From contig JANRJM010000002.1 in assembly GCA_033763975.1 (NCBI GenBank), positions 1 through 64,000 on the forward strand: a stretch of 64,000 nt of DNA, in the 5' to 3' direction. A program made the position numbers and the translations under genes. This document shows, piece by piece, positions 53,099-62,665 of this stretch. The stretch's first letter is position 1. Each line of letters begins with the position of its first letter. Source of the DNA: Planctomycetota bacterium. Its GTDB lineage: Bacteria > Planctomycetota > Phycisphaerae > Phycisphaerales > UBA1924. Under the pieces are notes generated by a model. It was not told where the DNA came from, made no database searches, and saw only the letters and a list, made by a program, of their open reading frames with translations.

Positions 53099-55948
53099 CT
53101 ACTCCGGCTTGGGCCGCTTGTTCAGTTCCGCCGGGCTCAACTTCCGGCGCGTCGCGCCGTACAGCGTTCGCACCTTCGGCGGCCCGCCCGCCTCCGGCGC
53201 CGGCTTGCCCGCCGCCGGTGGCTTGGGAGGCGCCGGTGGCTTGGACGATGCCGGGGGTCTGACACTCGGCGGTGCCGGCCGCGGTGCCGACGCCGGGCGC
53301 TCCGATCGCCCCGACTCACGCCCGCCGCCCCGGTCCCCTCTCGCCGGCCCGCCGCCCTGCCCGCCCGACGGGCCCTGCCCGCCGGTGGGACCCTGGCCGC
53401 CCGCGGGACCCTGGCCGCCCGCGGGACCCTGGCCGGACCCGTCGCCCTGACCACGGCCGCGCCCTCGGCGCCGACGCCGCCGCCGACGACGAACGCCCCC
53501 TTCGCCCGGTTCCCCCGCCTCGCCCGGCGCGCCCGGTTCGCCCAGCGGCGGGCCATCCGACCGTGCCTCGTCCTCGTCCGCGTCGTCCGCGGCGTGCGGC
53601 GGGCCCTCGTCTTCCGCGTCGGGCGCACCAGCATCCTCGCCACGATCACCCGCGCCCGCGCTCTCGCGAGCAATCACCGGCCCCGCGCCGTCCGGCGGCA
53701 CCGCGTCGTCGCGCACGTCCTCGTCGGGCCCTTCGGGCTGCTCGCCCGCGCCCGTCGCGAGCGGGCGTGCGGGCAGTTCCGCGTCATCGCCCCACTCCCC
53801 GCCCGTCGCGGCCGAGAGATCGGCCCGCACCGGGCGATCCCCGCGATCCGGGCGATCCGGGCGATCGGGCTGATCGCGCCGCACATCGCCCTCCATCCCG
53901 CCGCCACCGCCGCCGCCCCGGCCGCGCCGGCGACGCCGGCGCCGACGCCGCCCGCCTTCTCCTTCTGCACGCGCCTCGCCGGGCGTCATCGCCTGGTCGC
54001 CGCCGCGCTGCTCGCCGGGCGCATCGGCCCCGTCGCCCGCGTCGTCACGCGCGTCCCGTGGCGGCATCGCCGGCGGACGCGGCGCCCGCCCGTCGGTCGC
54101 GCCCTCCGCGGCTCGATCCGGCCCGCGCTCTCCACCACGATCTCCACCGCGCCCGCCCCGCCGACGACGACGCCGACGACGGCGTCCACCGCCCTCTTCG
54201 CCCGACGCACCCTCGTCCTCGCCCGCCGGGGCCGCGTCCTCGGGAAGATCGAACTCGATCGGGTGCCCGTCCTCGCCCGTGTCGCCCTCGATGTCGGGCT
54301 CGGGCTCGGGGGGCGCGACAGACTCTTCGTCCGTCAGCGCCCAGTCCGCCGCGGGCGTCGGGTCGACCCATTCGCGCAGGTCCCTGGGCCGGCGCGGCTG
54401 GGGCAGGTTGCCCAGGTCGATGTCCGCGCCCTGCGCGTCGTACGCGTAGAACGTCACGCGATCGACCGCCGTCGCCTCGCTCACGCGCACGTCCACGTGC
54501 TTCCCGTGCGCCCGCTCGACGCGCCCCAGCAGCGCCCGCTTCGTCGAGAGCAGCTCCCCCGCCACGCGCGGCGCCACGACCATCTCCACCTTGTGCACCC
54601 GCGGCACGTCGAGCACCGCCGACAGCTCGCGCAGCGCGTCCGACGCCACCGAGTCGGGCTTCTGCAGCATCCCGCGTCCGCGGCACGTCGGGCAGTCCGT
54701 GAAGTGCACGCTCTCGTGGCTCGGTCGCATCCGCTGACGCGTCATCTCCAGGATCCCGAACTCCGAGATGCTCGTGATCGTCGACTTCGCCCGGTCGCGC
54801 TTCAGCCGCTCCTTGAACCGGTTCTCGATCTCCTTGCGATGACGCGACTCACGCATGTCGATCAGGTCGTTGATCACGATCCCGCCCATGTCGCGCAGAC
54901 GCAGCTGGCGGCAGATCTCGTCCACCGCCTCCAGGTTCGTCTGGAACGCGTTGTCCTCGCTGTTGCGGCTCTCGCGGCTCTTCCCGCTGTTCACGTCGAT
55001 CGCCACCAGCGCCTCGGTCTGGTCGATCACCAGCCGCCCCCCGCTCGGCAATGGCACCTCGCGCGCATGGATCAGCGAGATCTGCTGCTCGATCCCGAAC
55101 GAGTGGAACAGGGGCGTGGGCCCCGGCGCGTGCAGCAGCTTCGTCGTCCCGCGCGGCGCCACGATCTTCATGAACCGCCCCGCCCGACGAAGCGCCGACT
55201 CGTGATCGACCACCACTTCCTTGATGTCCGTCGTCAGCAGGTCGCGCAGCGCCCGCACCAGCAGGTCGCTCTCGCTGTACAGCAGCCGCGGCTTGCCCCG
55301 CGGGCCCGCCTTCTCCCGCTTCTCCATGTCCTTCCACAGCCGCTGCAGGTACGCCAGGTCGCGCTTGAGCTCCGCCTTCGTCCGGTCCATCCCCGCCGTT
55401 CGCAGGATGAACCCGAACCCCTCGGGCAGCTCCAGCTGGTCCAGGATCTCGCGCATCGCGCGGCGCTGGTCCTCGTCCTCCACCTTGCGCGACACCCCCA
55501 CCTTGTCCATCCCGGGCATCATCACCAGGAACCGCCCGGGGATCGACAGGTAGCTCGTGACCGCCGGGCCCTTCGTGCCCACGCCCTCCTTCAGCACCTG
55601 CACGATCACCTCGTCGCCCCGGCGCAGCGCCGCCTGGATCGGAGGCCGCTCGCGCCGGGGCGTCTTGAACCCCACGCGCTCGGTCGTCTCGTCGTCCTCG
55701 CCCGGGAAGTAGCGCGGGTGCAGGTCCGTGACGTGCAAAAACCCGTTCTCGCCCACCCCGAAATCAACGAACGCCGCCTGGATCGACGGCTCCACGTTCA
55801 CCACCACGCCCGCGTAGATGTTCCCCACCCGCGAGGCCTGCGCGAACCGCTCGACGTGCAGTTCCTCGAGCTTGTCGTCCTCCACGATGGCGACGCGGCA
55901 TTCCTCGCCCGGGACATAGTTGATCAGCATCTTCGTCGTGTCGGGCAT
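53099..55948 (-). CDS. rne: ribonuclease E/G with long Arg-rich disordered tail
   Basis: 949 residues from ATG 55948. Degrades and processes mRNA and rRNA, cutting single-stranded AU-rich sites. S1 domain near residues 35-130, then the catalytic core with Asp318 (VAIDVNSGK) and Asp361 (VINDLIDM), and the zinc-link C419-P-T-C422. Beyond about residue 540 the protein is an acidic/Arg-rich tail with three runs of about nine to ten Arg followed by G/R/G, an RDQPDRPDRPDR segment and AGGQGP-type repeats; it ends in VRTLYGATRRKLSPAELNKR. The tail would bind RNA and partner enzymes, as in the E. coli degradosome. Confidence 0.93.
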   Translation of the reverse strand: MPDTTKMLINYVPGEECRVAIVEDDKLEELHVERFAQASRVGNIYAGVVVNVEPSIQAAFVDFGVGENGFLHVTDLHPRYFPGEDDETTERVGFKTPRRERPPIQAALRRGDEVIVQVLKEGVGTKGPAVTSYLSIPGRFLVMMPGMDKVGVSRKVEDEDQRRAMREILDQLELPEGFGFILRTAGMDRTKAELKRDLAYLQRLWKDMEKREKAGPRGKPRLLYSESDLLVRALRDLLTTDIKEVVVDHESALRRAGRFMKIVAPRGTTKLLHAPGPTPLFHSFGIEQQISLIHAREVPLPSGGRLVIDQTEALVAIDVNSGKSRESRNSEDNAFQTNLEAVDEICRQLRLRDMGGIVINDLIDMRESRHRKEIENRFKERLKRDRAKSTITSISEFGILEMTRQRMRPSHESVHFTDCPTCRGRGMLQKPDSVASDALRELSAVLDVPRVHKVEMVVAPRVAGELLSTKRALLGRVERAHGKHVDVRVSEATAVDRVTFYAYDAQGADIDLGNLPQPRRPRDLREWVDPTPAADWALTDEESVAPPEPEPDIEGDTGEDGHPIEFDLPEDAAPAGEDEGASGEEGGGRRRRRRRRRGGRGGDRGGERGPDRAAEGATDGRAPRPPAMPPRDARDDAGDGADAPGEQRGGDQAMTPGEARAEGEGGRRRRRRRRRGRGGGGGGGMEGDVRRDQPDRPDRPDRGDRPVRADLSAATGGEWGDDAELPARPLATGAGEQPEGPDEDVRDDAVPPDGAGPVIARESAGAGDRGEDAGAPDAEDEGPPHAADDADEDEARSDGPPLGEPGAPGEAGEPGEGGVRRRRRRRRRGRGRGQGDGSGQGPAGGQGPAGGQGPTGGQGPSGGQGGGPARGDRGGGRESGRSERPASAPRPAPPSVRPPASSKPPAPPKPPAAGKPAPEAGGPPKVRTLYGATRRKLSPAELNKRPKPE

Positions 55949-56253
55949 CACGCCCCCCGCTTTCTGCGCCCCCCCGGGCGCGTGCACGCCCGGCGCGGGC
56001 GCTCCGGCGCGCACGACGAAGATTCCATCGGCCGAAGCAGCGCTCGAACGGCCCCGGACGCCGGCGCCCGGTCCCGGGAGCGGCCCGCGCCGGGAAACCT
56101 GTCCCCCCGCGCACCGCCCGCCCCCGTCGGATGCGGGCGCGCCTCCGAGGCGCGACGCGCACATCCATCAAAGCCGCCGGCGAAGACACGCCGGAATCGA
56201 GTCTGTCCGGCCCGGCGCCCGTCGCGCGAGCCGCTGGTCTGTTCTCCCAAAGC
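55949..56253. other. 305-base leader between PTS enzyme I and RNase E genes
   Basis: No gene is seen. On the minus strand this is the leader of the RNase E/G gene. Two hairpins stand out: CCGGGCG/CGCCCGG at 55974-55993 with a six-base loop, ending about 26 bases before the ATG, and GCGCCTC/GAGGCGC at 56139-56153. In E. coli the rne leader forms hairpins for autoregulation; function of these is unproven. Confidence 0.4.
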
Positions 56254-58197
56254 CTACTCGACGGACCTTCCGTCGAACGCCTCGGGAACGAATGTCCGGG
56301 CCCGATCACGCAGCAGCCGCGCGACCTGGTCCGCTGAATCGAGCGCGAGGGCCTGCCGGGCCGCGCGTTCGCACTGCTGCACACTGACCGACCGGATGAA
56401 CCGCTTGAGCGACGGGATCGATGAGCTGCTGACCGACAGGGTACGCAGCCCCAGCCCGACCAGCAACATCGCGTACTCCAGGTCGCCGGCCGTCTCCCCG
56501 CAGCACGACACGGGCACCTTGTGCCGGCGCGCCGTCCGCGACACGTCCCGGATCAGGCGCAGCACCGCCGGGTGCGTCGGGGTGTACAGGTGCGCCACGC
56601 GCTCGTTGATCCGGTCCACCGCCAGCGTGTACTGCACGAGGTCGTTCGTTCCGATCGAGAAAAAGTCCGCCTCGCGCGCGAACGAGTCCGCCTGGATCGC
56701 CGCGCTGGGCACCTCCACCATCATCCCGAGCTTGATCCCCGCGTCGAAGGCGATGTTCTCCTCCGTCAGGTCCTCCATCACCTCGTGCACGAGGAACTTC
56801 GCCTGGCGCAGCTCCGCGATCGTCGAGATCAGCGGGAACATCACTTGCAGCGGGCCCAGCGCGCTCGCCCGCAGGATCGCGCGCAGCTGGCGCTTGAACA
56901 TCCCCGGGTTCTTGAGGCAGTACCGGATGCTCCGGTTGCCCAAAAACGGGTTGCGCTCGGGGATCTCCTCCATCGCCTGCGTGTACTTGTCCGCCCCCAG
57001 GTCCACCGTGCGGATCGTCAGGCTCCGCCCCGCGCACAGCTCCACGCAGCGCGCGTACGCCGCGAAGTGCTCCTCCTCCGTCGGCTCGCGCGAGCGCGTG
57101 AGGAACAGGTACTCCGTCCGGTACAGCCCGATCCCGGCGCCCCCGTGCTGCAGCACCTTCTGCGCCTCGTCGGGGAGCTCGATGTTCCCCAGGATCTCCA
57201 CCGCCGTCCCGTCCGTGGTGACGCTGGGCAGGTCGGAAAGCACCGCCAGCGACACCCGGAACAGCGCCCGCTGCTCCATCAGCCGCCCGTACTTCTCCAG
57301 CGTCGACGCGTCCGGGTTCAGGATCACCAGCCCCTCGTCCCCGTCGAGCACGATCTGCATCCCGTCCGCCGCCGCACGAAGCAGCGTCTTGCACCCCACC
57401 ACCGCGGGGATCTCCAGCGCCTTGGCGATGATCGCCGTGTGGCTTGTCATCCCCCCCAGGTCCGTCGCGAACCCCACCACCCGCGAGCGATCGAACGACG
57501 CCGTCTGCGAGGGCGTCAGGTCGCGCGCCACGATCACCGTGCGCTCGTCGGCCTCCAGCAGCGGGCGCGCCCGGTCCCCCGCCAGGTGCCGCTGCAGCCG
57601 CAGAGAGAGGTCGTCGATGTCGTTCACCTTCGTCGCGAACACGCTGTCGCCCGCCGCCCGGAACCGGTCCGCCAAGCCCGCCAGCAGGTTCGCCGCGGCG
57701 TAGTCCGCCGTCACCAGTTCCCGCTCGATCATCCGGCGGATCGGCCCCACCAGCGACGGGTCCGACAGCATCCCCACGTGGAACAGGAAGATCGACGCCG
57801 CTTCCTTGCCCATCTCGCGCTCGGCCCGCGCGTGCACCCCGCGGATCTCCGCGATCGACGCCGCCACCGCCGCGTCGAACCGCGCCACCTCCGCCGGCGC
57901 ACTCGCCGGCAGGATCGCCCGGCGCGTCACCCGGCGCACGTCGTCGTCGATCACCAGGACCTTGCCGATCACGATCCCCGGCGACACCGGCAACGCCTTG
58001 AAGACGATGGTCGGCGACGCCGCCCCCGCGGGCCCGTGCCCCGCCCCGCTCGCCGCCGATGCGCCCGGCTCCCCTGCCCCTGCGCCCGGGGCCGCCCCGC
58101 CCGGGGCCGCTCCGCCCGCCGCGTCGGGGCCGGGCGTTCGCGCAGCGGCCCCCTCGCTCGCGGACGACGATGGGGTTGGCGGCGTGGGCGACGGCAC
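56254..58197 (-). CDS. ptsI: phosphoenolpyruvate--protein phosphotransferase (PTS enzyme I)
   Basis: 647 residues from GTG 58197, which has CTGGGGGTCC before it. The phosphorylated residue is His253 in GGMTSHTAIIAKAL. Core motifs follow: GIGLYRTEYLFL, PERNPFLGNRSIRY, GMMVEVPSAA, FFSIGTNDLVQYTLA and VSCCGETAGD with the active-site Cys. The first 60 residues are a Ala/Gly/Pro/Ser-rich disordered extension not present in E. coli enzyme I. No HPr gene or EII permease lies next to it, so it may belong to a regulatory rather than a sugar-transport PTS. Confidence 0.93.
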   Translation of the reverse strand: MPSPTPPTPSSSASEGAAARTPGPDAAGGAAPGGAAPGAGAGEPGASAASGAGHGPAGAASPTIVFKALPVSPGIVIGKVLVIDDDVRRVTRRAILPASAPAEVARFDAAVAASIAEIRGVHARAEREMGKEAASIFLFHVGMLSDPSLVGPIRRMIERELVTADYAAANLLAGLADRFRAAGDSVFATKVNDIDDLSLRLQRHLAGDRARPLLEADERTVIVARDLTPSQTASFDRSRVVGFATDLGGMTSHTAIIAKALEIPAVVGCKTLLRAAADGMQIVLDGDEGLVILNPDASTLEKYGRLMEQRALFRVSLAVLSDLPSVTTDGTAVEILGNIELPDEAQKVLQHGGAGIGLYRTEYLFLTRSREPTEEEHFAAYARCVELCAGRSLTIRTVDLGADKYTQAMEEIPERNPFLGNRSIRYCLKNPGMFKRQLRAILRASALGPLQVMFPLISTIAELRQAKFLVHEVMEDLTEENIAFDAGIKLGMMVEVPSAAIQADSFAREADFFSIGTNDLVQYTLAVDRINERVAHLYTPTHPAVLRLIRDVSRTARRHKVPVSCCGETAGDLEYAMLLVGLGLRTLSVSSSSIPSLKRFIRSVSVQQCERAARQALALDSADQVARLLRDRARTFVPEAFDGRSVE

Positions 58198-58482
58198 GGA
58201 CCCCCAGTGTAGTAACGACGCCGCCCCCGCTCGCCGGAGCACGCGGCCGACGTTCCCTCGTCCGCCCGTGGTATGATCCCCCCGCAGGCCGACCTCAAGT
58301 CTCCCGGGCCTGACGACCACATCCGCGCGCCTGTCCGCCGTGCGCTCCGCGTGCCGCCCTGCACGGCGCCGTCCTCACGGTCCGCGCCCCGATCGGGGTC
58401 GAGAGTTTTGAACGCCCGAGACCAGCGCCCCGGTGCCGCTCGGGCCGTACTTCCGCTGAACGCAGTCTCTCCAGGAGTTGGC
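58198..58482. other. divergent promoter/leader region of ptsI and rho
   Basis: 285 bases with no gene. It must contain the ptsI promoter to the left and the rho leader to the right. The palindrome CCCCGATCGGGG at 58388-58399 is visible. Rho genes in other bacteria are often autoregulated through their leader; no consensus promoter could be assigned here. Confidence 0.35.
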
Positions 58483-59718
58483 GTGAACACCCAAGGCGAG
58501 TTCGGAAACGCGGGCGGAGGCGGGCAGGGACGCCGGCGCCGGCGCAGGCGTCGAGGCCGGGGTGGCGGCGCCGCCGGGCAGGCCCCGCCCCACACCCCCC
58601 ACAACTCCAACACCCCCCCCGCTCCCCAGCCGCGCGACCATCAGCCGCCCCCGCCGCGCCAGGGGCCTGGCCCGCTGGATGTCGACGGCAACCCCCTCAG
58701 CATCCGCCCGGGCGCCAAACGCTTCGAAGACCTCACCAGCATCGACCCCCAGCCCCGCTACACCCTCGAGTACCCCGGCTGCCCCGCCTCCTGCCGCCTC
58801 ATCGACCTGTTCTGCCCCATCGGACGCGGCCAGCGCGGGCTCATCGTCTCGCCCCCCAAGGCCGGCAAGACCACGCTCCTCAAGGACATCGCCACCGCCA
58901 TCCTGCGCAACCACCCCGACACCGAGGTCGTCGTGCTCCTGGTCGACGAGCGCCCGGAAGAAGTCACCGACTTCCGCCGCACCTTCGTCAGCCCCGAGAC
59001 CGAACGCCTGGCGCGCGAGGTCATGGCCCGGGGCGAGGCCGCCTTCCGTGAAGCCGCCCCGCCCGACGCCGACCCCCACGCCGACCCCCTCGGCGGCTCC
59101 GACGCCACCCCCGCCCCGCCCGCCCGCCCCCGCGTCCGCGTCATCGCCAGCAGCAACGACCACCCGGTCGAACGCCACATCGAGATCTCGATCTCCACGC
59201 TCGAGCGCTGCCGGCGCATGGTCGAGGCCGGGCGCCACGTCGTCATCCTGCTCGACTCGCTCACCCGCCTGGGGCGCGCCTTCAACCAGAGCCGCCGGCA
59301 CGCCAGCAGCGGGCGCACCATGACCGGCGGGCTCGACAGCCGCGCCCTCGAGGTGCCCCGCCAGATCTTCGGCGCCGCGCGCAACACCGAAGAGGCCGGC
59401 AGCCTCACCATCATCGCCAGTTGCCTGGTCGACACCGGCTCCGCCGCCGATCAGGTCATCTTCGAGGAGTTCAAGGGCTCGGGCAACATGGAGCTCATCC
59501 TCGACCGCAAAATCGCCGAGCGACGACTCTTCCCCGCCATCAACCTTGCCGAGAGCGGCACGCGCAAAGAAGACAAGCTCCTCACCGAGCAGGAACTCAA
59601 GACCATGACCGCCCTGCGCCGGCGGTTGCTCGCCATGCACCCGCCCCAGCAGGTCGAGCAGCTCCTCGCCGCCTTGCAGCGGTTCCCCACCAACGCCGCC
59701 CTCGTCGGCAGCGGGTAA
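58483..59718 (+). CDS. rho: transcription termination factor Rho lacking the N-terminal primary RNA-binding domain
   Basis: 411 residues from GTG 58483, with CAGGAGTTGGC in front. The helicase core is complete: RFEDLTSIDP, LFCPIGRGQRGLIV, Walker A with Lys129 (PPKAGKTTLL), VLLVDERPEEVT, ILLDSLTRLGRAFN, the R-loop VDTGSAADQVIF and KGSGNMELILDRKIAERRLFP. Before it are only about 80 residues: an Arg block (GRRRRRRRRGRGGG), then Pro/His/Asn-rich sequence. The roughly 130-residue N-terminal module with the cold-shock/OB fold of E. coli Rho is missing. An Asp/Pro-rich insert sits near residue 205. Confidence 0.93.
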   Translation: MNTQGEFGNAGGGGQGRRRRRRRRGRGGGAAGQAPPHTPHNSNTPPAPQPRDHQPPPPRQGPGPLDVDGNPLSIRPGAKRFEDLTSIDPQPRYTLEYPGCPASCRLIDLFCPIGRGQRGLIVSPPKAGKTTLLKDIATAILRNHPDTEVVVLLVDERPEEVTDFRRTFVSPETERLAREVMARGEAAFREAAPPDADPHADPLGGSDATPAPPARPRVRVIASSNDHPVERHIEISISTLERCRRMVEAGRHVVILLDSLTRLGRAFNQSRRHASSGRTMTGGLDSRALEVPRQIFGAARNTEEAGSLTIIASCLVDTGSAADQVIFEEFKGSGNMELILDRKIAERRLFPAINLAESGTRKEDKLLTEQELKTMTALRRRLLAMHPPQQVEQLLAALQRFPTNAALVGSG

Positions 59719-59722
59719 GGCC

Positions 59723-59962
59723 CTACTTCACGCCCCGCGGCCTGTGCCCGGGCGCCGCCGCCGCCAGCAGCCCCGCCCCCACCGCCGCCAGGAAGATCCC
59801 GCCCCCGAAGGCGGCGAACGCGCCGTTGCGCGCTTTTTCTTCCTCGATGCCGAACGACACGATGACGTGCAGGATCTGCTGCCCCACGAGCACCACGCCG
59901 ATGCCCGCGACGAGCAGCATCGCCCCCAGGCCCAGCATGATCCGTCGCAGCACGTAGCGCAC
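59723..59962 (-). CDS. small two-helix membrane protein of unknown function (79 aa)
   Basis: MRYVLRRIMLGLGAMLLVAG begins a first hydrophobic helix (about 8-33), a short charged loop EEEKARNG follows, and a second Gly/Ala-rich helix (about 49-69) ends in a basic tail. No family recognised. The stop is four bases from the stop of rho, converging. Confidence 0.55.
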   Translation of the reverse strand: MRYVLRRIMLGLGAMLLVAGIGVVLVGQQILHVIVSFGIEEEKARNGAFAAFGGGIFLAAVGAGLLAAAAPGHRPRGVK

Positions 59963-60086
59963 GCGCCCTCCTCGCGCCCCGGCCCCTCGCCGGGCGGGGC
60001 GAGTTGAGTCTAACCCCGCCCCGGTGCCCGCGTTGAACCCGGCCCGGTTTGTCCCGAGGGCCCGGGGGCGGTATCGTCCGCTCCCT

Positions 60087-62603
60087 GTGACCGTTCCACC
60101 CCGGCCCCCTCATCCCGTCCCGCGCGGCACGCCGCACCCGTCGTGGCTCGCCCGCCGGGCACGGCCCCTCGCGCTCGCCGCGGGGCTGCTGGTTTCGCTC
60201 TCGCCGGCGCTCGGGCAACCTGAATCAACCCCGCCGCAGCCCCCGCCGCCGGCCCCCGGGGCGGCGGACCTCGAGCCCTTCCAGGGCCGCCCGGTGCGGC
60301 GCATCGTCTTCCGCGTGCCCGCGCCAACACCCCAAGGGGCACCGCAGGGGGCGCCCGAGAGCCTGTCGCCGTCGGACGAAGCCCTGGCGCGCAACCAGCT
60401 CCGCCAGATCGAGGGCGCCCCGTTCGACCCGCGCGTGGTCAGCCAGGACATCTCGCGCCTCAACCGCCTCGGGCGATTCCGGCGCGTCGAGGCGCGCGTG
60501 CAGCAGCTCGCCGACGGCTCGGTCGAACTCGCCTACGACGTCACCCTCCAGCCCCTCATCACCGCCGTCCAGACCATCGGCAACCGCGTCTTCGACGACG
60601 ACGAACTGGTCAAGGACCTCGCCCTCGAGGGCACGCCCGTGGACCCCACGCAGCTCGAGCGCGCCTGCCGGCGCATCGAGGCGCAGTACCGCGCGCGGGG
60701 CTACTACAACGCGCTGGCCACCATCGACCAGGCCGAACTGGACGAGAGCGGCATCGTCGTCTTCCGCATCCGCGAGGGCGAGCGCATCCTCGTCACCAGC
60801 GTGCGCTTCGAGGGCGTCACCGCCTTCACGCCCCGCCAGCTCCAGTCCGCCATCAAGACGCGCGAGGCCTGGCTCATCGACCGCCTGCGCGAGCGCGCGA
60901 GCGTCGACACCGACGTGCTCGACGCCGACGTGGGCGCGCTCATCGCCTACTACCGCGATCGCGGGTACCTCGACGTCCGCGCCGACCGCGTCGTCACGCC
61001 CTCCGCCGACGGGCGCGAGGCGCTCGTCACCTTCGTCATCGACGAGGGCCAGCAGTACAACGTCCGGGCCGTGCTGCTCCGCTCGGCCCCGGGCGAGACG
61101 CCCGTCTTCGAGCCCGAGCAGATCGCGGCCCTCATCCCCCTCAAGGCGGGCGACGTCTACAGCGACTCGCAGCGCAGCCGCTCGCTGCAGGCCATCGGGC
61201 GCGCGTACCACGCGCTGGGCTACGCCGACGCCCGCGTGGGCGCCGAGATCCTCCGCGAGCCCGGTCGCCCGCTGGTGGACATCCGCTTCGTCATCACCCA
61301 GGGCCCGCCGCTGCGGGTCGGCCTGGTCGAGGTCCGGGGCAACGCCGCCACCCGCAGCGACGTCATCCGCGAGCAGATCACCATCCGCCCGGGCGACGCG
61401 CTCGACCCCGTCGAGATCGACGAGAGCCGCAAACGCCTCGAGCGCCTCCGCCTCTTCGAGACCAACTCGGTCCGCACCGCCATCCAGCCCGGCGCGGGCG
61501 AGGACCCCGGCGCCCGCGACGTGCTCTTCGAGGTGCAGGAGACCAACACCCGCTCCTTCAACTTCGGCGCGGGCGTCAGCTCCGACGCCTCCATCACCGG
61601 CACCATCTCCCTCACCCAGACCAACTTCGACATCACCGACATCCCCACCTCCTGGAACGAGGTCTGGTCCGGCGAGGCGTTCTACGGCGGGGGCCAGACC
61701 TTCAAGATCGAGGCCCTCCCGGGCGATCGCGTCCGCGCCTTCTCCATCTCCCTCACCGACCCCTCCGCCTTCGGCTCCGACTACTCCACCAGTTCCTCCG
61801 TCTACTTCCGCGATCGCCTCTACTCCGCCTACACCGAGCAGCGCGTCGGCGCCCGCTTCTCCATCGGGCGGCGGTTCGGCTCGCGCTGGCAGGTCAACTT
61901 TCCGTTCGTCATCGAAACCGTCGACCTCCGCGAGATCGACAGCGACGCTCCCACCGAGTACTTCGAGCTCGAAGAGGGCAGCACCCTCGCCAGCGTCGGC
62001 GTCCGCCTCTCGCGCACCAGCGTCGACAACGTCGCCTTCCCCTCCGTCGGCAGCAACGCCGAGGTCGGCCTCTACCAGTACGTCGGCGAAGAAGCCTTCA
62101 CCCGCACCGCCGCCGAGTACTCCCGCTTCTTCAAGCTCGAAGAAGACGCCCTCAACCGCAAGACCGTGCTCCAGCTCACCGCCCGCGCCGGCTACATCCT
62201 CCAGGACCAGGAAGACGTCCCCTTCTACGAACGCCTCTACCTCGGCGGGCAGTCCTTCCGCGGGTTCGGCTTCCGGGGCGTCGCCCCCGTGGGCATCCGC
62301 AACGACAACGGCGAGCCCTCCGACGAGACCGTCGGCGGCGTCTTCTCCTTCTTCGCCGGCGCCGAGATCCGCCGCCCCCTCCTCACCGACCTCGTCTCGG
62401 GCGTGCTCTTCATCGACACCGGCACCGTCGACGAAGACCTCTCGTTCGACAAGTACCGCGTCTCGGTCGGCTTCGGCATCCGCATCTACGTCGAGCAGCT
62501 CAGCAGCGCCCCGCTCGCGTTCGACTTCGGGTTCCCCATCCTCAAACAGGACACCGACGACACGCGCATCCTCACGTTCACCTTCGATCTCCCGTTCGAT
62601 TAA
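60087..62603 (+). CDS. bamA: outer-membrane protein assembly factor BamA
   Basis: 838 residues from GTG 60087; the start is chosen in front of a signal sequence (RPLALAAGLLVSLSPALGQ). Five POTRA-like repeats (about 60-440, for example GNRVFDDDELVKDLALEG and VEVRGNAATRSDVIREQ) precede a 16-strand Omp85 barrel. The conserved barrel motif is R725-G-F in GGQSFRGFGFRG. It inserts beta-barrel proteins into the outer membrane. Pro-rich stretch after the signal. Followed by ompH and lpxD in the order seen in proteobacteria. Confidence 0.93.
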   Translation: MTVPPRPPHPVPRGTPHPSWLARRARPLALAAGLLVSLSPALGQPESTPPQPPPPAPGAADLEPFQGRPVRRIVFRVPAPTPQGAPQGAPESLSPSDEALARNQLRQIEGAPFDPRVVSQDISRLNRLGRFRRVEARVQQLADGSVELAYDVTLQPLITAVQTIGNRVFDDDELVKDLALEGTPVDPTQLERACRRIEAQYRARGYYNALATIDQAELDESGIVVFRIREGERILVTSVRFEGVTAFTPRQLQSAIKTREAWLIDRLRERASVDTDVLDADVGALIAYYRDRGYLDVRADRVVTPSADGREALVTFVIDEGQQYNVRAVLLRSAPGETPVFEPEQIAALIPLKAGDVYSDSQRSRSLQAIGRAYHALGYADARVGAEILREPGRPLVDIRFVITQGPPLRVGLVEVRGNAATRSDVIREQITIRPGDALDPVEIDESRKRLERLRLFETNSVRTAIQPGAGEDPGARDVLFEVQETNTRSFNFGAGVSSDASITGTISLTQTNFDITDIPTSWNEVWSGEAFYGGGQTFKIEALPGDRVRAFSISLTDPSAFGSDYSTSSSVYFRDRLYSAYTEQRVGARFSIGRRFGSRWQVNFPFVIETVDLREIDSDAPTEYFELEEGSTLASVGVRLSRTSVDNVAFPSVGSNAEVGLYQYVGEEAFTRTAAEYSRFFKLEEDALNRKTVLQLTARAGYILQDQEDVPFYERLYLGGQSFRGFGFRGVAPVGIRNDNGEPSDETVGGVFSFFAGAEIRRPLLTDLVSGVLFIDTGTVDEDLSFDKYRVSVGFGIRIYVEQLSSAPLAFDFGFPILKQDTDDTRILTFTFDLPFD

Positions 62604-62665
62604 GCCCCGTACCCTTCCCTCGCACCGCGGGGCCCCGCCCCCCGCCGCCTGGAGACACATCCCCG

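Noticed and set aside
52388-57703. A plus-strand open frame of 1771 codons
   Set aside because: Antisense to RNase E/G and PTS enzyme I, which have full catalytic motifs. No motif in the antisense translation.
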